Shown here: piece by piece, positions 48,386 through 59,600 of the stretch
Position numbering within the stretch: the stretch's first letter is position 1
How the letters are laid out: each line of letters begins with the position of its first letter
Assembly (NCBI GenBank): GCA_037951165.1
Contig: JBBDHG010000098.1
Coordinates: 2,463,501 to 2,527,500, forward strand
Source: Lophius americanus
Taxonomy: Eukaryota > Chordata > Actinopteri > Lophiiformes > Lophiidae
Reading direction: 5' to 3'
DNA: 64,000 nt
Notes under the pieces: generated by a model
What the model was told of the DNA's origin: nothing
The model's database searches: none
What the model saw: the letters and a program-made list of their open reading frames with translations, nothing else
Translations under genes and position numbers: made by a program

Positions 48386-49164
48386 CTAGACCAGGAGTCC
48401 AGTTTCTTCAGTTTCAACATTCAATGTCTCCAAATTGCAAATAAACATTTACATCACAGGGACAGACATGACGTTTTAACACATAGAAATAAATACATTT
48501 GTCTATACAAATACTAATGAGTTTTTTTTTAAAGAATCAGAAAACTTTCCCAACCGGCAACTAAAAATAACCCAAAATTATCAACTCTTAAATAAACGTT
48601 TATTCTAAATAAAATATTTTCTCCTGTTGTTCAAACTGCTGCTATAAATTCAAAGGGAGGACATTTACCTGCCATAACCTTATGTCAGCAATATATCAAT
48701 CTGGTTAGTTCACATCAATTTGGTATGAGGAAGAACACCTGGTGAGCTGGGGCCCAAGATTCATTGATGCATGTGCATGCAGTGAAATCCCACAGAAAAG
48801 CTATTGTAGCACAATTTGCAGAAAAAGTTGTTTAAGTTAAGTTAAAAGATACACCTCTCTGATAGGACGGTGTCTGAACACACACACTTGCATCACAGTG
48901 TTTGTTGGCAAATGGTGTAGGTCACCATTTGCGGCAGGTGGTTTTAATATTGTGGCTGAACTGACATTGCATCAGTCCTCAACAGCCACAGGCTATGTAC
49001 CGGTTAGCTACTTATCCACAGTCCGTACCGGTGGTATTTCACAGGAGCGCCATCGTCAGAGGTCTTAAATCCTCCTACATTCAGAGGCTTCCTGCAGGCA
49101 ATGTTCAACGAAGTCACTGAGGGTTCAGTCATTAATGCTGACGGTGGATTCTGGAATGCGAGCC
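48386..49164. other. Region downstream of il17ra (its 3' UTR on the - strand)
   Basis: Probably includes the il17ra 3' UTR. A - strand AATAAA at 48599-48604, about 560 bp past the il17ra stop, is a candidate polyadenylation signal. A Tc1-like fragment occupies 48733-48964. Nothing else was recognised. Confidence 0.45.
48733..48964 (+). mobile_element. Decayed Tc1/mariner-like fragment (same family as 41671)
   Basis: It has GCCCAAGATTCATTGATGCA, then CCCACAGAAAAGCTATTGTA and GCACAATTTGCAGAAAAAGT, and ends with the family terminus GGCAGGTGGTTTTAATATTG. Only the right part of the element remains, with internal deletions. Confidence 0.8.
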
Positions 49165-50645
49165 TCAGTTTCCTTCAAGATCGATTCCATAAAATGAGAC
49201 ATTCCTCTGAAACAGTTCCTCCTGCAGCCGACTCAGTGCCACCAGTGGGTCCTCTTTGTAAAGCGGCTCATGGTGGGAGGACACTTTGGAGATGTAGCCC
49301 TGATCGCTGCTCTGACCCTTTCCAGCGGGCTCCAGGACCTCATACTCCTCCAGCTCAACAGGTTGAGAGCTATTCATCTCAGATATGGAATAATATTCAC
49401 TCAGGATGCTGGAACATGAGGTTCCTGGAGGGTTTGAGAGCAGGGAGTTCTGCAGGCCTGAGCTCCTGTGGTCTGAATTAGAGAGGAGTGAGGGTTGGCT
49501 CCCTGGTCGGAGGGAAGCATCTTCACTGTCTTCAGTGGGTATTCTCCTGAAAGGCTCTTCCTTAATGGAGATCCAGTTCTGTCTCGGTGTCTGGGGCTTG
49601 TTCACAACAGGCTCAGCTATGAGGACAGATTCTGGATCGTGGCTGTGAGGATACCTGTGATTTGTCAACACTTCAAACACGTTTGATGGGTACTGATGTT
49701 TGTACTCAGAGTTCACTACTGGCAAAAGTTCTGCCACAGACGGCAGCTGCTGCTCCGTTTTTATTTCAGGGGAAAAGACAAGAACGCTTTTGTCATTTAC
49801 ATTAACCTCCAACCCATGGAAGCAGACAGGAGGTCCTTCATTGATCACAGGCACACACTCAAGCACCGGTGGGATCTGAAGTTGTTCAATAAGGCTTTGG
49901 GCCTCTGTTATGACCTCCTCCTCGGCCTCCACACACTCCCTCTCAAACCAGTCCGGATTCTCCAGCTGGTACACCTGGAACGTTTCAATGGCATTCCTCA
50001 GGTCTCTACCTGAGGCACAGGTAAAATACTCATCCCCACTGATGCCCTCGATGTAGGCCACCTGACCCGCTTGATACTTCTCAATGTCCAGGATGCGGAA
50101 GAGCAGCTCCTCAAAATGCTTCATCAACTTGTATTTGACTGTAATGTCAAAAACCGATGGCACAACTTGTTCATTGCTGATGTCATCAACGTAAGCCACT
50201 ATGTACTTTCCCAGCATGCCTGCCTGGTGCATGTCCGGTAAGAACAGGTTGAGAAAGGGAGTGAGCATATCATCAGTTGGGGAGAGAACGTCTTCCCTCA
50301 GCATCACCTGACCCTGACCGCACATGGCCCTCCACTTTGCCTGAACGCCTCGTGAGCACAGAACCAGGATTTTGTCCAAGGGGTTATTCAGCTGCTGCCG
50401 TTGCCACTCTAGCCATCGTAGGCGTCCCACCATGCCAATTGAGGTGGCATCTAGCAGATCCACCACCACCTTGATGCCACACTTGGTTTGCAGGAAGGCG
50501 CAGAGCTTTAGAACAATGTCCCTATAGAGGTGGTGGTCCTGCGAGTAGATGACAAGAACTTTGGGAGTTTCTTTAAGCTGCTGCTGCTGCTGCTGCTGCC
50601 ATGTCTTCTCATCTCCCCGATGTGGATTGGGGCGACCGGGTTTAC
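49165..50645 (-). CDS. il17ra: il17ra exon 11 (SEFIR domain, cytoplasmic tail, stop)
   Basis: Residues 328-820. After a basic juxtamembrane linker comes a pure (CAG)7 polyglutamine run (344-350). The SEFIR domain starts at about KVLVIYSQDHHLYRD (356-370) and includes VVDLLDA, ILVLCSRGVQAKW and FLPD. A long Glu/Ser/Pro-rich tail ends with SSDQGYIS and a final helix-like segment. The acceptor is TACCTTCAG. Confidence 0.95.
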
Positions 50646-53600
50646 CTGAAGGTACAGATAAGATGTGATCATGAAATTAAAATGTTTCTTAATGAAATTT
50701 GATCACGTGGAGTCAGAACTTAAATCACCAACCTGGCCTCCTGCAAATGAAGTACAGAACTACCGGCATCACACACACGAAGACAACTCCCAGGACAACA
50801 GACGTGTACAAGGGGACGTCTTGGGCATCCCTCCTGCTGTAAGGCTCTGCAGTAAGTACCAGAAAAACAGTGGAAATGTTACAGAACCTAAAATAAAATG
50901 AATAGCCAGGCCGCCACCATCCCCCCGATCCATCCAATAAACCGCCACATTTTATTTGAATACAGTAAAGTACTAATAACACACTGTGAAAATACAATAC
51001 TGCAAGTGATAGTCCAGCTTATAAAACCTTAAGTAGAGCAAAACATACAGAAAGTATTAAAGTAAAAGCATGTATTGTGCAGTGAAATTTTCCCTTTCAG
51101 TGATTTATTATAATAAATATATTAATATTCCTGCTTTTGTTATTACGTAGAGATGTTTCTGCTGTATATGTTAAGTGTAATTTAACTACTACTTTACTGA
51201 ATTCTTATGTCAATACTGACCACTTATCAGGCATTAATGTTCTACAGTCATACCTCGGTTTACGAGTGCCTTGCTTCAAGAGTATTTTGATTTACGAGTA
51301 AGGATTCTTCAAAAAATGTGTCTCGCTTTACGAGCGGTGATTTAATTTACGAGTTTTTTTGTTGTTGATCAATTCACAGATTTTTCCCGGCACGAGCGAG
51401 TACCTGTATCTCATAAGAAACTTGCTTGGTATACGAGTGCTCTGCTTTGGTTTACGAGCATTCTGTTTGTACAAGTGGAAGACGCGAGCGTGGGCTTCCT
51501 TTGTGCGCCCCAAGACTAGTGCGAAAAACAAATGGATCTCAGGTCAGCCTTCCTAGCGCTCGCTCTCAGTTAGCGTTACACAATTGCAGAGGTAGTATTT
51601 GCGCGCTCGTGTCCGCTTACGTTTGGAAGGAATCTAGTGAGACAAAGTTAAGTGAGCCAGAATCTGCCGGCTTTTATATCATTTATCGTTACAATTTGTC
51701 AGTAAAATTACTTTTGAGCTGTATAGAATAACGTGGAAAATTGTATTTATATGAATATTTTTGGGATATGGAACAAACTTAAGGTAAATGTTAATGTTCG
51801 TACTTATATAGCGCGAGTAAGGTCTCGGAACGAATTAAGCTCATAAACGGAGGTACAACTGTATTTAATTCCTTTTTGTGCCAAATCAGGTCATAAACAA
51901 TTGTTTCATACCACATAAATATAGCCTAGGACAAAAACGCACTGTCCAAAATAGAAACATATGTAAACAATCTTTTGTTTTTGCGCGTCCCACCATTCCT
52001 TTCTAATCCACTTTCCATCAAATTCGTATTTTTTTTTATTTTAGACAATACTCTTCAATCCCAAGTTATGGGAAAATGTGATGGCAATGAGGTCTGTGTA
52101 GTGACCGGAGGAATGAGAAGAGACATTAAGATACAGAATACTGTAATTACAGTTTTGAAAATTATTTGATTTGATTAGATTCTCTATTGATAAATAAAAA
52201 CAGTATTTAAGGACTGTTTCAACTACACTGACGGATATTGAATTTTTAAAAGCCCATATAAACACTAAGGAAAAAACGATTACTTGCAATACGAACCCAA
52301 TTATTTGCAAGTCACCAACTTGGCCATAATGTGTTGCTGAGGGTTCCTGTATCATAATCATCAGCTGAAGCATTCAGTCACCGCTCTGTTTGGCAATATT
52401 ACCCATATTCCACCAACTCCAACATACCAGGACAAATATCCAGTGTGGTCCTTCTTCGGGGGCAGTCTTGGCCACATTGTGGGAAAAGAGGTTTGATCTG
52501 CAGTGAAGAATAAAGTCATGTTCGCTCTAACAGGAAGCTGATGAGCGACAATGAAAACTCTAGCATTAATCTGCTGAATAAGTAGATTTACCTCAGCATC
52601 AAAAAGGCAACAGGATCTCGGCCACTTCTGAAGACTAAATGTTGCATTCAGGGTCGTCTGATTAGTCTGGAGAAGAGACTTATTTCATGAATGTAATTTT
52701 TTGTATTTGGGTAAAGTAAAAAGTGAAATTATAAAGATTGATAAAGGACAAAAAGAAGAATAAAGTGTGTTGGATGTAGACAAGCCACTATTGAAAAACT
52801 AGAGTTTGTAGGAAACGGGGAAAATCTGAAGGTAGTCAACGGCTTTAAAAGCTTTTCATCATTATTAATTATAATGGCTTTTTGAATATGATTTCTGGGG
52901 AACATCATAAGCACCTGTGCAATGTTTGATATTCTCTGCATATGTAGAAAATTAGATCCACCTGCAGACTTCACTTTCGACAACTAATTCACAAAAGATT
53001 AGAAAGTTTACATGGTTGGTTGTTGTTGTTGTTGTTGTGGTTTGAATGATGTCAAGTTTCATTGGTGTGGCGGTTCCTGTGTGGCTTTTGGTACGTTTGT
53101 TTACGCCCAGCACCTTGGCTGGAGTACACTCTTCACATGGCTATCAGGCTTAAAACCTAAAAGCCCTGCACAAAGTCCTCACATGTATGTTTTTGCCAGC
53201 TTATTCCAAAGTTGTAATGGTGGCACTTTCCAAAGATTATATTCCGGAGCACAGTTTCAGATGTTGGGATTTTCGACATTGTATGAATGAAAGTTCTACG
53301 TGCAACAAAAGGTTCCCGTTTCATAAAAAAGTAAGTCTGAAGTGCAGCTCTTTGTGTTGTTTGTTTTTCATTAAGCTAGATAAAGTAGATTACGCTAGTG
53401 AGGCGATTCATACAGTTTCCTGCTCTGACAGGGGGAACTAGGGTAAAAACAAGGCCGAGGTAGAAACACAGGATATCATAATGAGCACACACGGTAACAT
53501 TCTGGGTCAGAGCACTGATCTATTCATCTTCATCAGTCTGAGACAGCCTACTACTGCACGATTACTTAAAACACAAAAGCCTTACCTTGTGTGCACGGGC

Positions 53601-56600
53601 TACAAGTTGAGTCCTGTAACAGCTGGCAATGACCAGATACTCCTCACACAGTCTGTCTGGAATGAAGCTCACAGCCAGCGCACATCTTCCATCGGCCGCC
53701 CTGATCCGAGACAGACTAATATTAGGCTGCCACAGACTCCCTAGGGTACAGCAGCCAGACATCTTGTTTTAGAAATGACTCAAATGATTCACAGAGTTTG
53801 AGAAAATATCAAGTACTCACCCCTCTCTATGCAAAACTGGGTCCTCCGCATTGTGGGATCTTGACAATCTGGGCGAACCAGAAACAGAAGATTTCAGCCA
53901 GAAGTCCAGGAACGATGAAAACGCATCAAACATCATAATTGAACTATTTGAAGGATTGCCTGTTGTTTTTATGTGTTCTTGTATAGTACATTTTTAGGAA
54001 ACATTCTATTGGTTTTCATTGAAGGTGGCGTGTTCTATTCTCCTATTGTGATGATTTGTATGATGTTTTATCTGGTGCTGCTCAATGCAAGACAATTTTC
54101 ACATCTCGGATAACAGAATAGCTGAACTGACTTGAACGAGCGGTAATAACCAAATCGCACAAGAACAGCTTAAATACTGTCTCTCAATACAAAACTCAGA
54201 TAGAACACAAAATGCTAATCTTACTTCTGCCTTCAGTTTCAGAATGATTCAACTTCCTAGGCTACTGACGTGAGTCGGAGTGGACAAAAATGATCTTCTC
54301 CTCTTAGTTCCATTTAGGATATACAAAACTACTTTTGACTCACCAGGAACGGTCACATTAGTTCTGACATCATAGTTACTGTGGCCCTCTTCTGGTTTAG
54401 GGATGTTGGAGACAGAGACCACGTAAGTCTGACCGGGATCCAGCACCAGCATGTTAGTGGAGAACGACCACTACAAACACAGAATAATATCCTCCGTCAG
54501 CTGGATAAGTCATCCACATTAAGATCAACAAGATCAGTCCATTTAATTAAGCTTGAGTTCTCAACACTATTAACAACCTTCAGGCTTCCTCTCTGCTTTC
54601 TGTTAGCGATTTTTAATATCATGACCACACCGGATGCAGATACAGGAATAAATAAGAAAGTAAAAAGAATGTAGGACATGTACAACCGACTTAAGCAACA
54701 GCTTTTTAGCAAAGGCAAAATATTTCTTGACGTCAGACTAACGTCAAGTTTTTGCATTAAAAATGTAAAATCTTAGTATGAGTTTATAGTGTCACGATAA
54801 AGTTTTCATAACTGCTTATTTTGTCTTCATTCCCCCGTCATGTCTCACCTTGTCCTCTTTAGTTACTTCTATTTTCATTTGAAAATGCATAAATTGGTGT
54901 ATAAGACGGAACTGAGTGACATCACACATTTCAGTTACATGTGACCTTATTATGCATTCAGATTAGATTCGTTTCATAAGGGTTATTAGGTAGAATAATG
55001 AAATTGTTCCCCCTATAAACATGTAAATAATGAAAACTGCAATTTGAACAGTTTATCACACCTGTTTCGACATATTTGTCAAAATTATGTTTATTTTGAC
55101 AAATATGTCAAAACAACAGCTGATTATATTGTAAAGAAATAATATTTCTTTTAAAGGTGTTATTATTATGAGACCTGCTTACTGCCGGTCCTATAGGGCG
55201 TTCCCAGTCGGCACTGATTAAAACCTAACAAAGTGGTCTAAGGACCACAAGGACAACTAGTTAACCACGGTCAGGGTCTTTGGTGCCCAAGGCTCATTTA
55301 AGCTTATGGCCAACAAGAGGCTAGCCTGTGTTGTCTGATCACGCAGATAAGCTACTGTATAGAAAGAAAGATTGAAAGTTATTTACAAAGGTAATATGGT
55401 ATATAATATAATAATTGTTATTATTAGGAGGCGCAGATCTGTTTTGCTTTCTTCACTTATACAATGTTAACTTTAAAAATGTTTACAAATATTTTTTCGT
55501 TCTCCTCTTCCCATCAAGTTCTTTTGGCGTAATCATGCTGACAAAAAAACCAACCATTGGGCGCAGATGTAAACATAACCTCCTTGGCAGAGTTAATTAA
55601 AAGTCACATATACGGCCATAAGTCATGGAAAGTACAACAGAAGTGCGAGTAGGTCACTCGAAACTGGACTTTTACCGTGAAACTGTGTGATAAGGTGCAC
55701 ACAGCACTAACGGTATGGATGTATAAATCGCGGAGGACGACGTCATGATGGTTATGACATTGACATTATGACATGTGAAGATGTCCCTATGAATGCATTC
55801 TCCTACAGTGGGAGTAGCATAGGTTATCATCCACCCACCTTCTCCCCTGATGGATTCCTCATTTTTTGGAGTCCGTCTTTGAAAGAATATCGAACGCACA
55901 GGTTCTGGTTGGTGGACGTCACCAGAACATGAAGCTCAGTGGCTTTCAGGTAACTGATACTGCCTGGGGAGAACAGTTTAGAGGTCATCACTTCCCGTCT
56001 TCACTACAATATATGAATGAATAATCTGAACTTTACAAACGATTTCATTCTCACCATCGTCGTGGATCTTCCAGTTAGCGACCAGCACAGGCTGCAGGTG
56101 TCCTGCCTCATCTTCTCTGGTTTCCACAGAGGTTTTAAGCTCCTCTGGACGGCTGGGAGTGTACATGTTCACATTCAGCCATCCAATGTCCAAACAGTTG
56201 CCTACACACAAACGCACCAAGACTCTATTATATCCAAGGATCGCAGTGTCGAGTCCACAACACAAACTCCGCTATGGGTTGTCCAACTTATTCTTTGCGA
56301 GCTAGACCAGGCATAATCTGGCATACGAAGGGTTTGTATTATTTACAGCTGTGTTTTGGGTGCAAAACGGTTCTGCTGCACATGCAGTGATCCAGCAGCA
56401 GTATAAGACATCTGTGCCATTTACCCACAAGGTACAGCATTATCCCGAGAAACGCTAACAGGACTTAATTCTGTGTTTTTCTCAGTGTCGTAATGGGCTA
56501 CGGTCGATCCGTCACCCATATGGGCCAGTGCCAAATTTAAGGACCTATGTGAACTATGGATCAAGGGCAAAGTTGAAAAACGATAGTGTGAAATGCAAAG

Positions 56601-59600
56601 AATTTTAGCGAGAAAACAAACACTAAGCTATCATGTGGTCACAAGAGCGGGGCACGTTCAGGTGACAGAACGCCGTGGATACTGGAAGGGGTAGGATCTT
56701 CTGGCATTATTTAAGTCGAATGCATGTAAAAACTTTGGCTTTAATGTAACACATGAAAACCAGTTACTGGTCTTAATGTTGTGGCTTATTGGTATACGTA
56801 TGTACAGTTCCTAAACAATGATCATATTTTCTTTTGAATGGAGGTAAAACACAGAAATTTAACCATGAAACGGTGCCATAAATGAGGAAATATGTATCAT
56901 ACACGATCTAGCCAGAACATTATAACCAGTAATTGTTGTTGTTAATGTTGTGGCTGATTGGTGTAAACTGAGGATGGAAGAATGTTGGTGGACAAAACTT
57001 TAAAGATGTGTAGGAGTGGTGATGACTAACACAGTACATGCAGCATGGCAGCACGTTTTGAAGACAACCACAACTTCTCACAGCCGGAGCTAAGCAGAAT
57101 AAGAGATTGCTGGTGTGGGTTTGTTTCTGCAGACATAGGCTGTACTTTAAAGATACGATCGAGGTGTTTGAGCAATTTTAGAAAAAGAAAATTCCGCTGA
57201 AAACCCACTTCAGCATGAAGGTGTTGCCACATCTTTATAAACAGGAAGAGAACAGAATTGGTCATACGTCTTCCCTCATCTTCACAGCATAAAGCTGGGG
57301 GACTTTCCATTTCACTTAAAAGCGTGAAACTATTGAAAGGTAAACTGGCGAGGTCTGTCCAGTTCACACAGGGAAATCTATTTAGCCGGCTGTGGACGGC
57401 TGCCAATGCTTGAACCAGCAGCTAGCTCTCAGTTCACGATCCCGCGAAGTAGCAAGACCCAGGCGGGGATGGGAGCGCACTTAATGAGTATGATCCTCAA
57501 TTTGTCAAAACACATGCGCAATGCATGAAAACAGTTATCCAGCAAATTCTTGAATACGTTGAAAACCCTCTCTTGAACCCAGATATTGTCCACCCAGGCA
57601 ACCTTAGAAACATTGCAGCACATATTGGCGGCATCCATGAAAGTGAGGACCCGATCCTCCTGGGGATATATAGGGCATTTTCTATACCTATATTAAAAAA
57701 ATATTTTGATTTTTAAGCTGTTTATACACTTAAAAACATAGTTATGAATATTATATAGCATGTATTTAAAGAGATAGCCTTAAATCTAACACACTGGCCA
57801 ATGGAGGAGCTTCTTATTATCTGATGCTCTTTTTTTCAGTATCAGGAAAAAAGCTGCACCACTGACATTAGATCTCTTTTTACTGGTCTGTGATTCAACC
57901 ACTTTCTGCCGCTTCGAAATGACAACGGAACTGTCCAAAACACATTTTGAGTCCAACAAGCCCGCGGCTGCTGGGTGTTAAAATGACACCAGCATTCACA
58001 CAAGCAACATCACCTGCAATGAAGTCCGCACTCACCCAGCTCTGAATATCTAACAGAAGGGTGAAACACTGAATGTTCTGGATTTTTTCCAGAATAAAAC
58101 CATTTTAGGATTGTGTACTTACAGTTCAGGTAGTATATATGAAAAAGCTAATTTTTGTGTTCAAACGTGCAGAAAATGAACTCTTCATACTCTAAAATCT
58201 GTCAATTGTAATTCTTGTACCTTCAACTAGATAAGATTAATGATTCAGAGTGACACAATTCACAGTAACAGGAATGTACTCACTTGTTTTGACCATGCAC
58301 CTCAATCCCTGTTGTAGGAAAAAAAGAGGGTATTAGAAAAACAAAAAAACCATTGAACAAAATACGTGCATGGCTATAAAAGCACCAGCCCTGTTTTTGT
58401 TCTAGTCACCACAGAATACTTTCATTCCGTGACAGCCTTTTCCTTATCATGCCGTATCACACTAAATCATTTTGCCCCTACGACAGATGTTGAAATGTTG
58501 ACTTTAGTGAAAATCTAAAATCTGATCAAGTTAAAGTTGAAATGTTAGCACACAGCAGTCGTGTCGTCCACAGGCCAGAAAATAACAATTGAGGTGCAAC
58601 TGGACTCATAGGCTCATTGAAGGACGTGGGGGAGTAAAGGCTAGCCCGTGTTGTCTGATCCCGGAGAATAGCAACTGTAACAAAAACTGCTGAGAAAGAT
58701 GTTGTTGGTTTTGAATAAAAGGTGGCTGAACAGACAGGACATCCTATGCGTTGGTACGTCAGCAGTTGGTTGTAATGTTTTGGCCGATTGTGTGTTGTCC
58801 AATTGATAGTAATTTCTTTATTATGCAGATACTGGTAGCCTTGCCTAAGGTTCCACACCGGTTTTCTGCCATGCCTTCTTTTGACTGGGATTCAAACCCC
58901 AGCCTCCTGGACCAAAGTCTGTGGCTGTAACCATCCAGCTGCTACACAGATGCAAAAAAAGAAATAACGACAATAACTTATAATGTGTATCGGTGGGCTG
59001 TACTGAAAGTATAAAAACTAAAAGTATTAACATCCATATTATTACACTAATTTCTCTTATGGGATTAGTACAATCGTGTCTTGACTAGAAGAGTACTTTG
59101 TAACTGCTTTGAAGGGGAGATTTTTCTTTTTCATGCTGCATCTGTGGAGTACAGCGACCTCTTCTTCCTCGTGGATATAATGTGGGCATAGAGGCTTATC
59201 CAATGGGACGACAAAGGTCAAATGAACGTGCGATTAAATTAAAAACCTATCTAACCTCAATGCGTCCCCCTGTCTGTCGCTCGTTGGGTCTTGACATGGA
59301 ACACGATGATTTGATGAAAGCATTTGTGCCGAGCTGCTTTGCAGGAAATCACATCTCAGCCAGAAAAGAACCAGCATCTGATTTATTACCATACAAAGTA
59401 GTTGACCGTCCGCCTGATGGCTAATCTCAATCGCAAAAATATTATTCACGATTTAACATTCCATTTTTAAGATTACGCCCTTAGAATGAAGAAGAGTTAT
59501 TACCTATTAAATGCAGATTCAACACCGGGACATTGTTTTGAATTTCCTCTAACATTGTGAGGTTTCTCAACACGTGCCACCATTCTATTACAAATAGTGA

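Larger units (their letters stand above)
54471..55838. other. il17ra intron 4
   Basis: Contains a perfect palindrome (55069-55109) and a decayed Tc1-like fragment (55218-55359), both listed separately. Otherwise AT-rich. Confidence 0.7.

Noticed and set aside
49101..50474. + strand open frames over il17ra exon 11
   Set aside because: They are antisense shadows of the SEFIR/tail exon.
57026..57406. 126-codon - strand open frame in il17ra intron 2
   Set aside because: It does not resemble the receptor. Exons 2 and 3 join in phase without it, and no recognisable domain is present.
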